Numbered from the stretch's first letter, positions 1 to 7,119 are shown. The stretch is DNA of 10,454 bases from Lachnospiraceae bacterium (GCA_900765975.1 CAAFTS010000091.1:1-10454); one strand, 5' to 3'. The notes: generated by a model from the letters alone, not told the origin. Program-made: numbers and translations.

Positions 1-7
1 CTAAGGA

Positions 8-39
8 ACCGCCTAGTACCGAACGGTATGCTAGGTGGT
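8..39 (+). ncRNA. Group II intron domain V hairpin
   Basis: Lower stem of nine pairs (8-16 with 31-39, one G-U), two-base bulge TG at 29-30, upper stem of four pairs (17-20 with 25-28) and loop GAAC at 21-24. The CGC at 10-12 sits where the catalytic triad of domain V is expected. The bulge on the 3' strand between the two stems is the hallmark of this domain. The loop is not a strict GNRA tetraloop. Confidence 0.8.
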
Positions 40-41
40 GT

Positions 42-80
42 GGGAGGACGGTGAATAAAATAATTATTTACCTCCTACCC
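42..80 (+). ncRNA. Group II intron domain VI hairpin with bulged branch-point A
   Basis: GGG 42-44 pairs with CCC 78-80, AGGA 45-48 with TCCT 73-76, and 50-58 with 64-72 (one G-U), with a loop at 59-63 and an unpaired C at 49. The only unpaired base on the 3' side of the stem is A77, which is the expected nucleophile for lariat formation. Confidence 0.8.
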
Positions 81-113
81 GATTTATTTTGTATCTATTA
101 TGGCTGATTGTCT

Positions 114-1124
114 TTAGTTTCTAACATGAACATATTCGCGGTTTGCGCTGGATTCCGGTGAGGAATGTCCATCATTTGGAACCTGCTCGCGTTCTTTGTC
201 GCTGAGACGTCCTGCTGTCATTGCGTCAGCGTAGTTGATTGGATGATTTCTCATATGTACTTTCATCAATTCGAACAGACGAAGTACCGGACGTTTTGCT
301 TCCAAAGCACCTGTTGCATCAATATAATGGCATCCAGTCTGGGCAGCAAGTTTTTTCAAAAGCGCATTGAGTTTGATTGCTTCCGGTCGATTGGATACAA
401 TGGAAACAATGTAAATTTCTGCCTGTGTCTTTGTATGAATCATGTAGAGTAGCCATTCATATTTACTGATAAAACTTTCTTCGTTAAGCGTTTCATCCTG
501 AATATCAACATCTCCCAGATTGACAAAAATCTTTCGTGGGTTCAGATCAAAAAGACATACTTTCAAATAATTTTCAATTTGATTGATTCGGATATCTTTA
601 ATACTGCGGTTATAAATTGGTTCTGTAATGCGGTAAGCCTGTGTCAGTTCACCTAACGGTAAATTTGCAAAGGTATTGGAACCGAAGAGCACTACGCCGC
701 CGGCCTCGGTAACACTGTTTAATTCGCGATATGTCTGCATTTCATCATCCCCCTGATTGAATTCTTTCTGTGCAGAAGCAGCATAGATTGTTCCTGGTGA
801 AACAGTATTGTCTGTGTTTCCGGAAATTTCTTTTGCGAGCTTTTCGTTTGCTTTTTCAGCCTGCTTGTCATAGCGACGGTTGATGAAATATACAACAACA
901 TTTGCAGATACAACAACTAAGTTCAATAAATATACAATAAGTACATAATTAAACTTGTGTGTATAAATCTTTGCGGAGATTCCTGCAATATATCCGAAGA
1001 TAATCAGCAAGATAAACTGCAGACTCATATTTTTTGCAGATTTTGCTTTGATGTTTTTTGATAAGTTCATAGGCCATGAAAGACCAAAACAAACTAACAT
1101 TGTAGATTCTAAAAGTTCAGCCAT
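114..1124 (-). CDS. Membrane protein: PQ-loop (SemiSWEET-like) unit fused to an SGNH/GDSL-like domain
   Basis: The 336-residue product begins with three hydrophobic segments (about 5-19, 35-53, 59-82). Residues 18-34 read PM followed by K-N-x-K-x-K-S-A-x-x-x-S, closely matching the PQ-loop pattern with Met in place of Gln; three helices is the size of one bacterial SemiSWEET half-transporter. A charged linker (about 83-135) leads to a soluble alpha/beta region. Its LFGSNTF at 146-152 resembles SGNH block I, with Ser149 as possible nucleophile; NRSIKD at 172-177 falls at block II, GDVD at 204-207 at block III, and His294 could be the late His. The block II Gly and block III Asn seem to be lost, so enzymatic activity is doubtful. 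The gene has AGAGG nine bases before ATG. It is divergent from lysR and probably controlled by it. The substrate is unknown and the domain assignments are by eye. Confidence 0.7.
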   Translation of the reverse strand: MAELLESTMLVCFGLSWPMNLSKNIKAKSAKNMSLQFILLIIFGYIAGISAKIYTHKFNYVLIVYLLNLVVVSANVVVYFINRRYDKQAEKANEKLAKEISGNTDNTVSPGTIYAASAQKEFNQGDDEMQTYRELNSVTEAGGVVLFGSNTFANLPLGELTQAYRITEPIYNRSIKDIRINQIENYLKVCLFDLNPRKIFVNLGDVDIQDETLNEESFISKYEWLLYMIHTKTQAEIYIVSIVSNRPEAIKLNALLKKLAAQTGCHYIDATGALEAKRPVLRLFELMKVHMRNHPINYADAMTAGRLSDKEREQVPNDGHSSPESSANREYVHVRN

Positions 1125-1183
1125 TTTAAAATTCCTCTCTTTCCTTTATAAAACATGTGGTTACTTTTCTTAAGTCCTAAGTT

Positions 1184-1212
1184 AGTGTAGCATTGACTTT
1201 ACACAATGTCTA
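1184..1212 (-). promoter_or_regulatory. Probable sigma-A promoter of the PQ-loop/SGNH gene
   Basis: Read on the - strand: -35 TAGACA (1212-1207), a 17-base spacer, and -10 TACACT (1189-1184) preceded by TG one base upstream (extended -10). The predicted start point is near 1177. It overlaps the lysR promoter on the other strand almost completely, so both promoters can hardly be occupied at once. Confidence 0.5.
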
Positions 1213-1221
1213 ATATATAAT
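1193..1221 (+). promoter_or_regulatory. Sigma-A promoter of the lysR gene
   Basis: TTGACT (1193-1198), a 17-base spacer and a perfect TATAAT (1216-1221). The start point should be about 1228, giving a leader of roughly 120 bases before the lysR ATG. The palindrome at 1235-1250 lies just downstream of the start point, which suits autorepression. Confidence 0.7.
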
Positions 1222-1234
1222 ATTTATTAAAATC

Positions 1235-1250
1235 ATAACTTAAAAGTTAT
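1235..1250. promoter_or_regulatory. Palindrome, candidate LysR-type regulator binding site
   Basis: ATAACTTAAAAGTTAT is a perfect 7-2-7 inverted repeat. Its centre (1242.5) is about 65 bases upstream of the predicted start point of the divergent PQ-loop/SGNH gene, the classical position of a LysR activator site, and just inside the transcribed region of lysR itself. A half copy (AAGTTA) recurs at 1179-1184, near the - strand start point, where a second activator contact would be expected. That the neighbouring LysR protein binds here is inference. Confidence 0.55.
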
Positions 1251-1350
1251 CAATAGAAATATTTATAGTGAATATCACGAAAATAAAAAATATAGAACGA
1301 TAAAATATTGAGTTTTAAGTGCATATTGAACAGTGAGGTGGGAGAAATTA

Positions 1351-2226
1351 ATGGAATTAATTCAAATACGTTATTTTTTGGAAGTGGCAGAGACAAAGCA
1401 TATAACGAACAGTGCGAAAAATCTTCATATCAGTCAGCCGGCGTTATCTCAGGCGATTCATCGGTTGGAAGAGAGTCTTGGAGTTCCATTGTTTACATCA
1501 AAAGGCAGAAATATTGTACTGACAGAATATGGGCGTTACTTACAGAAAAAGCTAAAGCCAATCTTAGAGCAGTTGGACAAGATTCCGGAACAATTAAATA
1601 TGATGGCGAAGTTAGAAAGTGAAACAATACATATCAATGTGTTAGCAGCGTCCAGTCTGGTAATGGAAGCAATTATTGAGTATCAGAAAGAGCATGAGGG
1701 GATTCATTTCCAGATGCAGCAAAATACAGAAAATGAATTATACGATGTATCAATCACAACAAAGCTGTTTTATCAAGGAATGAATGAGAAGAATAGTTTT
1801 GCATGCGAAGAAAAGATATTTCTTGCAGTACCGGATAATGAAAAGTATCGGAATCGTACGTCAGTCTGTCTGGATGAGGTATCGGGGGAAGGATTTATCA
1901 GCTTACAGGGTTCACGTGAATTCAGATATATTTGTGATCGTTTTTGTCAGCATGCGGGATTTACACCCAATATTGTATTCGAAAGTGATAATCCGGCAGC
2001 GGTAAAGAATATGATTGCTGCTAATATGGGGATTGGTTTCTGGCCGGAATTTAGTTGGGGAGAAGTGAAGAATGAGAGGGTTAAGCTATTAGAGATTGAA
2101 GAACCGACTTGTCAGAGAGATATTATCATCAGTTATAACATGAATAAGACGGATAATAGGAATGTAATCGGATTCTATGAGTTTTTGACAGAGTTTGTTA
2201 TGAATCGAAAGAAAAATGGAAAATAG
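1351..2226 (+). CDS. LysR-family transcriptional regulator
   Basis: The 291-residue product starts with the LysR winged helix-turn-helix. MELIQIRYFLEVAE at the N-terminus, the SAKNLHISQPALSQAIHRLE segment (about 21-40) and the ...LGVPLF wing region are diagnostic. A linker helix follows and then a periplasmic-binding-protein-like effector domain (about 87-285), so the length is normal for the family. An in-frame GTG at 1333 would add six residues, but the ATG at 1351 is preferred because GGAG (1341-1344) sits six bases before it and the MEL...YFL start is typical. The regulator is divergent from the PQ-loop/SGNH gene and shares a promoter region with it, the usual arrangement for a LysR protein and its target. 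The effector molecule cannot be read from the sequence. Confidence 0.93.
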   Translation: MELIQIRYFLEVAETKHITNSAKNLHISQPALSQAIHRLEESLGVPLFTSKGRNIVLTEYGRYLQKKLKPILEQLDKIPEQLNMMAKLESETIHINVLAASSLVMEAIIEYQKEHEGIHFQMQQNTENELYDVSITTKLFYQGMNEKNSFACEEKIFLAVPDNEKYRNRTSVCLDEVSGEGFISLQGSREFRYICDRFCQHAGFTPNIVFESDNPAAVKNMIAANMGIGFWPEFSWGEVKNERVKLLEIEEPTCQRDIIISYNMNKTDNRNVIGFYEFLTEFVMNRKKNGK

Positions 2227-2260
2227 CAAAATCGGCGGTGCGTATGCACTGCCGATTTTG
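2227..2260. terminator. Bidirectional intrinsic terminator
   Basis: CAAAATCGGC (2227-2236) pairs with GCCGATTTTG (2251-2260). The stem continues inward through a G-T pair and GTGC/GCAC to a GTAT loop at 2242-2245, 15 pairs in all. The A-run of the left arm and T-run of the right arm give a U-tract in both directions. It begins immediately after the lysR stop and ends seven bases from the stop of the converging gene. Confidence 0.85.
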
Positions 2261-2267
2261 TATGATG

Positions 2268-3476
2268 TTATTTTGTATAGTTGTCAAAATATCCCTGAAT
2301 ATAAATGATCGGAGTTCCTTTGTCTCCTGAACCGGAAGTCAAATCAGCAAGGGAACCAAGAAGATCTGTTAAGCGTCTTGGAGTTGTTCCCTGTGTAACC
2401 ATCTGTCCAACAAGACTGTCTGCTTTGACATCTTTTTCGTGGATGTAGTTTTTGATCGCATCTTTCAGTTCATCACCGGACAGGTCTGCAAAATCATTAT
2501 CAGCCAGGTATTTGAGTTTTACTTCGTTAGGTGTTCCTTCCAGACCTTTTGTATAAGCCGGAGAAACTACCGGATCAGCCAACTCCCAGATCTTTCCAAC
2601 CGGATCTTTGAACGCGCCGTCACCGTAAACCATAACTTCTACATTCTTGCCCGTCTTTTCTGTCATTGCATCGTGGATTGTATTGACGATCTCTTCGCAT
2701 TTGATTGGGAAGAGCTTTACAGTTTCTTCCGTTGCCTTGTTGGAACCAAGAAGGCCGTATGCGTCATTATATCCGCTGCCATTGATACTTTTTGTCATGA
2801 TATCATCTAAAGCATATACCTTTTCAGCACCATTTGCTTTCAAGATTCTCTTTGTTCTCTGCCGGGTATGAATATCACATGTTAGGACGTTCTTTGTATA
2901 AGAAAGAATTGCTTTTGGATTATTTGCAAAGATAATCTCTACTTCAGCTCCTGCGTCCTGAATCAGCTGTTTATAATATTCTACATAATCAACACCTGTA
3001 AATACATGTTTTTCATAACCAAACAGTTCTCTGTATTTTTCTTCTGTTAATACATCAGACCAAGGATTGACCCCTTTTTCGTCCATCAGATCCAAATCAA
3101 TCAGATGGTTTCCTACTTCGTCAGAAGGATAACTAAGCATCAGGACAATTTTTTTACATCCTTTAGCAATTCCCTTCAAGCAGATTGAAAAACGGTTTCG
3201 GCTTAAAATTGGGAAAAGAATACCCACAGTATCATTACCGAACTTTTCATGTACGTCCTGTGCGATGTTGTCAATATGTGCATAATTTCCCTGTGCTCTG
3301 GCTACAACTGCTTCTGTAATTGCAATTACGTCTCTATCATGGATTTCAAAATGTTCACTTTCCGCTGCTTTTAACACGCAATCAACTACGATCTCAGCCA
3401 GATTATCTCCCTCGCGGATGATCGGTGCTCGAACACCACGAGATATAGTTCCTACCATACGGTCTGTATGACTCAT
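2268..3476 (-). CDS. Coenzyme F420-0:L-glutamate ligase (CofE/FbiB-type) family protein
   Basis: The 402-residue product shows the opening of the F420 ligase family (PF01996): GVRAPIIREGDNLAEIV at about 14-30, then DVIAITEAVVARAQGN at 49-64. In methanogens and actinobacteria the founding enzymes use GTP to add glutamate to F420-0. This protein is longer than archaeal CofE (about 250 residues), with inserts and a C-terminal extension whose role I do not recognise. No F420 genes (cofC, cofD, cofG/H) are nearby, and the likely host group is not known to make F420. The real substrate is therefore probably another carboxylate-bearing molecule; this is inference. AGGAGGT lies eight to nine bases before the ATG; a second Met at residue 7 is a less likely start. 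The gene stands alone and converges on lysR across a shared terminator. Confidence 0.8.
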   Translation of the reverse strand: MSHTDRMVGTISRGVRAPIIREGDNLAEIVVDCVLKAAESEHFEIHDRDVIAITEAVVARAQGNYAHIDNIAQDVHEKFGNDTVGILFPILSRNRFSICLKGIAKGCKKIVLMLSYPSDEVGNHLIDLDLMDEKGVNPWSDVLTEEKYRELFGYEKHVFTGVDYVEYYKQLIQDAGAEVEIIFANNPKAILSYTKNVLTCDIHTRQRTKRILKANGAEKVYALDDIMTKSINGSGYNDAYGLLGSNKATEETVKLFPIKCEEIVNTIHDAMTEKTGKNVEVMVYGDGAFKDPVGKIWELADPVVSPAYTKGLEGTPNEVKLKYLADNDFADLSGDELKDAIKNYIHEKDVKADSLVGQMVTQGTTPRRLTDLLGSLADLTSGSGDKGTPIIYIQGYFDNYTK

Positions 3477-3530
3477 TTATTTGTACCTCCTGTACTGCTT
3501 TATCACTGTAAGAGAAGTTCTCACTACTAT

Positions 3531-3559
3531 ATTCTACGGCGAAAGTACAAAAGATGCAA
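3531..3559 (-). promoter_or_regulatory. Possible promoter of the CofE-like gene
   Basis: On the - strand: -35 TTGCAT (3559-3554), a 17-base spacer, -10 TAGAAT (3536-3531), predicted start near 3525. The -10 box is good and the -35 box poor. An 11-base palindrome GAGAAGTTCTC (3512-3522) lies just inside the transcribed region and could be an operator. Confidence 0.4.
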
Positions 3560-3574
3560 GAAAAATGTGAGAAT

Positions 3575-4189
3575 CTAAGCAGTAATTTGAATCATCCATC
3601 GCCAATTATATAAAAAGAACTGTCCGGCAGTTGCAAGTAATAAGTAAGATGCAGCTTCAAATGTTCCACAGCCTTGGTTTCTACGAGCATATTTTAGATG
3701 AATAAGTTGGGAAAATCCTTTCCAGATGCCCCAGCCAATCATTGCTCCTAAGGTGTTCATGATCAGATCATCAATATCTGTTGCGCGACGATTTAACAGT
3801 TGACACAGTTCAATTCCGATAGAAAAGAAAAATCCTGTTATTGTAGTGCGAAGCAGATTGTCATATTCTTTCCAGATTAACGGAAGGAGGAAGCCAAGTG
3901 GCATAAACATAACGATATTTAAAAACATACCGATAGTGAATCCATCTCGAAATGGAATCAGATTGATTTCTTGTGACCAATACATACCCGGATACATACC
4001 CAGTTCCCAGATTGTTCCGATTCCGGTTGTTTCAAAAACAAGATAAATATAATATAGGAAGATAAATACCCAGAAAAGATGAGGGATGGTTGTTTTTTGG
4101 TGAAAACCAAAATGTTGTATCAATAGATAGAGAATACAAGGCAAAAATACGCAGGAAACTGGATATAAAATAAAAATAAGGTTTGACAT
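3575..4189 (-). CDS. VanZ-family membrane protein
   Basis: The 204-residue product is strongly hydrophobic, with about five membrane segments (near 5-24, 35-53, 86-105, 114-131, 142-160) and a C-terminal one near 180-198. VanZ (PF04892) signatures are visible: INLIPF at 75-80, LNIVMFMPLGFLLP at 90-103, IELCQ at 126-130 and TDIDDLIMNTLGAMIG at 137-152. VanZ of the vanA cluster gives low-level teicoplanin resistance by an unclear route; chromosomal relatives are widespread, and no other glycopeptide-resistance gene is present here. A GTG 24 bases upstream is in frame, but AGGAG placed ten bases before the ATG at 4189 favours the shorter form. The 98-base gap to the CofE-like gene, which has its own possible promoter, leaves co-transcription open. 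Confidence 0.85.
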   Translation of the reverse strand: MSNLIFILYPVSCVFLPCILYLLIQHFGFHQKTTIPHLFWVFIFLYYIYLVFETTGIGTIWELGMYPGMYWSQEINLIPFRDGFTIGMFLNIVMFMPLGFLLPLIWKEYDNLLRTTITGFFFSIGIELCQLLNRRATDIDDLIMNTLGAMIGWGIWKGFSQLIHLKYARRNQGCGTFEAASYLLLATAGQFFLYNWRWMIQITA

Positions 4190-4310
4190 GAAACAGAAAC
4201 TCCTTTCAATCACGTGGTTTATAAATTATATAAAAATTATTTTGACAGATGAAAGTGAAGAAAAGGACAAAAAGATTCTTAATATTTCCTGAACTTCTTA
4301 ACAGAGTGCT

Positions 4311-4339
4311 TTGACAAAGGATTTTCAGAGTAGTAAGAT
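4311..4339 (+). promoter_or_regulatory. Sigma-A promoter of the ABC exporter gene
   Basis: TTGACA (4311-4316), a 17-base spacer and TAAGAT (4334-4339), so the start point is near 4346, about 29 bases before the ATG. The region between this promoter and the divergent vanZ-like gene (4190-4310) is very AT-rich. It contains a TATAAT on the - strand with no convincing -35 partner, which may serve vanZ. Confidence 0.65.
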
Positions 4340-4374
4340 GGTATCCGATATGGAAAGAGAGAGGTAGAGGTACG

Positions 4375-6108
4375 ATGAAAGAAAAACTAAAAAAATTATT
4401 TGCTTATTACAGACCTTATAAGGCGATGTTTTACAGTGATATGTTTTTTGCGATATTGGGAGCAACTGTTACATTGATCATACCGCTGATTGTCCGCTAT
4501 ATTACGAATGAAGTGGTTTATTTTGGCGTAGAGGAAGCAAAGGAGAGTGTGTTTCTGTTAGGAGCGCTGATGATTGGTCTTGTGTTTCTGGAAGTATTCT
4601 GTAATTTTTATATAGCATATTTTGGACATATTATGGGAGCCAAAATGGAAGCCGATATGCGAAGAGATATTTTTGGGCATTATCAGAAGTTGACTTTTGC
4701 ATTTTATGATAATCAAAAGGTAGGACATTTGTTATCACGCATTACAAGTGATTTGTTTGATATTAGTGAGCTTTTGCATCATGGACCGGAAGATCTTGTG
4801 ATTTCTATTATTAAAATTATTGGTTCATTTGCGATTCTTTTGACAGTCAATGTAAAATTAGCATTGATTGCTTTTGCGTTTATACCGGTTATGGCAGTAT
4901 ATGCTTTTTATTATAATGGGAAAATGAAGAAAGCATTCAAACGAAATAGGGAAAAAATTGCTGATATTAACAGTCAGATTGAAGATAGCTTATCTGGAAT
5001 CCGTGTTGTAAAATCATTTGCGAATGAAAATGTGGAGATGAAAAAGTTTCAAAAAGGAAATGAAAATTTTGTTTCTGCAAAGAAAACCAGTTATAAATAT
5101 ATGGGGATCTATAATTCGGGACTGGGGGCAATGAGTACACTGATTACGGTTGTAGTTCTGCTTTTTGGGGTAGGCATGATGCTGAAAGGGACGGTTCTTG
5201 TAACGGATTTGATTACATTTCTTCTTTATATTAATAATTTTACTGAACCTGTGAAGAAACTGGTTACGTTTACTGAGCAGTTTCAGAATGGATATTCCGG
5301 ATTTGAGCGTTTTTTGGAAATTTTGTCAATTGCGCCAGATATTGCTGATAAACCAGATGCAAAAGCGTTGGAGCATGTAGAAGGAAAAATTGAGTTTAAA
5401 GATGTTTCTTTTCAATATGAAGAAGACGAAGAACCGGTTTTGAATCATATAAATCTGACGGTTGCGGCAGGCGATTATGTGGCGCTGGTTGGGCCGTCTG
5501 GGGTAGGAAAAACAACTTTATGTAGTCTGATTCCAAGATTTTATGAAGTTTCAGATGGAGCAATTTATTTGGATGGAACGGATATTCGTGAGATTCAGCT
5601 GGATGCGCTGCGAAATCAGATTGGAATTGTGCAGCAGGATGTGTATTTATTTGCAGGAAGTATTTTGGACAATATCCGCTATGGAAAGCCGGATGCAACG
5701 GATGAGGAAGTCGTGCGCGCAGCTAAGAATGCAAATGCACATGAATTTATTATGAGTTTTCCGGAGGGATATAATACGGATATCGGACAAAGAGGTGTCA
5801 AATTGTCAGGAGGACAAAAGCAGAGACTATCAATAGCGAGAGTATTTTTAAAGAATCCGCCGATTTTGATTTTTGATGAGGCAACTTCGGCACTGGATAA
5901 TGAGAGTGAACAGATTGTACAGCAGTCAATGGAGCGTTTGGCAAAAGAACGGACAACCTTTGTTATTGCACATCGCTTGTCTACGATTCGAAATGCACAG
6001 AGAATCCTGGTATTGACAGAAGATGGAATTGCAGAAGAGGGGACTCATGCAGAATTATTGAAAAAACAGGGGATTTATGCCGGCTTATATGAAATGCAGT
6101 TTCAGTAA
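4375..6108 (+). CDS. ABC exporter, fused membrane and ATPase domains (MsbA/MdlB type)
   Basis: The 577-residue product is a half-transporter that must dimerise. The exporter membrane domain (about 19-310) has six predicted helices (near 19-42, 58-80, 138-158, 160-180, 247-270, 275-290) and the long cytoplasmic loops typical of type IV exporters. The ATPase domain begins near 340, with Walker A GPSGVGKTT at 373-381, Q-loop VQQD at 419-422, signature LSGGQ at 477-481, Walker B ILIFDE at 497-502 with catalytic Glu502, and H-loop His533. All catalytic residues are intact and no partner half-transporter is adjacent, so a homodimer is likely. Substrate (lipid, drug or peptide) cannot be told; there is no peptidase domain and no toxin gene beside it. 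The start has AGAGG close upstream. A short hairpin over its last codons (TGAAA 6090-6094 with TTTCA 6100-6104) followed by T-runs may give weak termination. Confidence 0.93.
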   Translation: MKEKLKKLFAYYRPYKAMFYSDMFFAILGATVTLIIPLIVRYITNEVVYFGVEEAKESVFLLGALMIGLVFLEVFCNFYIAYFGHIMGAKMEADMRRDIFGHYQKLTFAFYDNQKVGHLLSRITSDLFDISELLHHGPEDLVISIIKIIGSFAILLTVNVKLALIAFAFIPVMAVYAFYYNGKMKKAFKRNREKIADINSQIEDSLSGIRVVKSFANENVEMKKFQKGNENFVSAKKTSYKYMGIYNSGLGAMSTLITVVVLLFGVGMMLKGTVLVTDLITFLLYINNFTEPVKKLVTFTEQFQNGYSGFERFLEILSIAPDIADKPDAKALEHVEGKIEFKDVSFQYEEDEEPVLNHINLTVAAGDYVALVGPSGVGKTTLCSLIPRFYEVSDGAIYLDGTDIREIQLDALRNQIGIVQQDVYLFAGSILDNIRYGKPDATDEEVVRAAKNANAHEFIMSFPEGYNTDIGQRGVKLSGGQKQRLSIARVFLKNPPILIFDEATSALDNESEQIVQQSMERLAKERTTFVIAHRLSTIRNAQRILVLTEDGIAEEGTHAELLKKQGIYAGLYEMQFQ

Positions 6109-6139
6109 TTTTTTAAGTGTTTTTTCATTTTTTCACAGG

Positions 6140-6169
6140 TTGTCAGATTTGTGAAGGGTATGTTATACT
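6140..6169 (+). promoter_or_regulatory. Promoter of the DUF2156-aminotransferase gene set
   Basis: TTGTCA (6140-6145), an 18-base spacer and TATACT (6164-6169) with TG just upstream (extended -10). The start point is near 6176, about 47 bases before the first ATG. GTTAT (6162-6166) and ATAAC (6172-6176) form a small inverted repeat over the -10 box. No comparably clear promoter was found in the gaps inside the following four genes. Confidence 0.6.
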
Positions 6170-6222
6170 CAATAACGTATATCGATTGGAAATTTTAGAG
6201 TGAAAGAGATGGAGTTTATTTC

Positions 6223-7119
6223 ATGGAAGATATTACTTTTAAAAGACCGGAATTGGAAGATCAAGAGATCATTACTTCATATTTTGAGAAGGCTCCGAGC
6301 CGAAGCTGTGAGCGTACCTTTGCGAATGTTTATTTATGGTCCAGACAATACCATGTGAAATATGCGATTGTAGAGGATGCACTTGTTTTTATGGATGATG
6401 AGTTTGGACTGGCTTACGCTTATCCGGCGGGGGAACCAGAGGCAGTGAAACGAGCGTTGGATTGGCTGATGGAATATAGCAGTCAAAAGGGGCATCCGTT
6501 TCAGCTGTACAATGTAACAGAGGAGAATTTTGAGCAGTTGGAATCTTTTTATCCTGGACGTTTTCAAGTGGAATATGACAGGGATGAAGCCGATTATGTA
6601 TATGAAAGAGAGAAACTTGCAACTCTTGCCGGAAAGAAACTGCATGGAAAACGGAATCATATCAATAAGTTTAAGTCGTTATATGAAGATTGGAAGTATG
6701 AAAGTCTTTCCGATGAAAATGTGGAAGAATGCTTTCAGATGGCGCTGAAATGGCGCAATCAGAATGGATGTGAGGAAGACGAAGAAAAGAATGCGGAGAT
6801 GTGTGTTACGTTAAATTCTCTGCGTCTGTATAAAGAACTGGAGATGACAGGCGGGATTATCCGGGTGGAAGGAAAAATTGTGGCTTTCTGTATCGGAGAA
6901 CCTGTTTGTGAGGATACCTTCGTTGTTCATGTGGAAAAGGCATTTCCTAATATAGAGGGCGCTTATCCAATGATTAATCAACAGTTTGTGCAGCATGAAT
7001 GCATGGACTACCAATATGTGAACAGGGAAGAGGATACCGGAGCAGAGGGGCTTAGAAAAGCAAAATTATCATATCGTCCGGTATTTCTTGTAGAAAAAGG
7101 TGTGGTAACTGAAAAATAG
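6223..7119 (+). CDS. DUF2156 family protein (stand-alone phosphatidylglycerol lysyltransferase-like domain)
   Basis: The 298-residue soluble product matches the DUF2156 family, which shares its doubled GNAT fold with the C-terminal catalytic domain of MprF, the enzyme that moves an amino acid from tRNA to phosphatidylglycerol. The conserved pieces visible are GKKLHGKRNHINKF at 137-150, the central GGIIRVEGKIVAFCIGE at 210-226, and the C-terminal NREEDTGAEGLRKAKLSY at 267-284. There is no membrane flippase domain and no signal peptide, so it is not an MprF. Stand-alone members are common in clostridia and their substrate is, to my knowledge, not settled; aminoacyl-tRNA-dependent transfer to a lipid or peptide is only a guess. 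GGAG (6211-6214) lies eight bases before the ATG. It is the first of four co-directed genes, 51 bases ahead of the aminotransferase. Confidence 0.87.
   Translation: MEDITFKRPELEDQEIITSYFEKAPSRSCERTFANVYLWSRQYHVKYAIVEDALVFMDDEFGLAYAYPAGEPEAVKRALDWLMEYSSQKGHPFQLYNVTEENFEQLESFYPGRFQVEYDRDEADYVYEREKLATLAGKKLHGKRNHINKFKSLYEDWKYESLSDENVEECFQMALKWRNQNGCEEDEEKNAEMCVTLNSLRLYKELEMTGGIIRVEGKIVAFCIGEPVCEDTFVVHVEKAFPNIEGAYPMINQQFVQHECMDYQYVNREEDTGAEGLRKAKLSYRPVFLVEKGVVTEK

Larger units (their letters stand above)
1..83 (+). mobile_element. 3' end of a bacterial group II intron (domains V and VI)
   Basis: Only the last 83 bases of the intron are in the window; its reverse transcriptase/maturase gene, if it has one, would lie to the left. 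Bases 8-39 fold into a domain V hairpin with a two-base bulge on the 3' strand, and bases 42-80 into a domain VI hairpin with a single bulged A at 77. Group II introns end in A-pyrimidine seven or eight bases after the branch A, so the 3' splice boundary is best placed after AT at 82-83. The overall pattern (GGAACCGCC, GGTGGTGTG, CCTCCTACCCGAT) resembles the ends of many clostridial group II introns as I remember them. The element lies 30 bases past the stop codon of the neighbouring - strand gene and is oriented against it, so that gene's own transcript would carry only the antisense of the intron. Subclass cannot be set from this fragment. Confidence 0.85.

Noticed and set aside
1333..1350. 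Upstream GTG start for lysR adding six residues
   Set aside because: The ATG at 1351 has a well-placed GGAG and yields the usual LysR N-terminus; the GTG lies within or before that ribosome site.
4190..4213. Upstream GTG start for the VanZ-like protein
   Set aside because: It would place the AGGAG ribosome site inside the coding sequence; the ATG at 4189 follows that site at a workable distance.
4242..4270. TTGACA at 4242-4247 as a promoter for the ABC exporter
   Set aside because: No -10 box at 16-18 bases; the TTGACA/TAAGAT pair at 4311-4339 is much better.
5396..5698. Long antisense open frame within the ABC exporter ATPase region, and similar frames opposite the other genes
   Set aside because: No ribosome site, no recognisable protein features, and each lies fully inside a well-supported gene.
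6090..6114. Strong terminator after the ABC exporter
   Set aside because: The hairpin has only five A/T-rich pairs and overlaps the last codons; too weak to list as a feature.
6162..6176. GTTAT-N5-ATAAC repeat as a second site for the LysR protein
   Set aside because: The arms are in the opposite order to the 1235-1250 palindrome and only five bases long; likely chance in AT-rich DNA.
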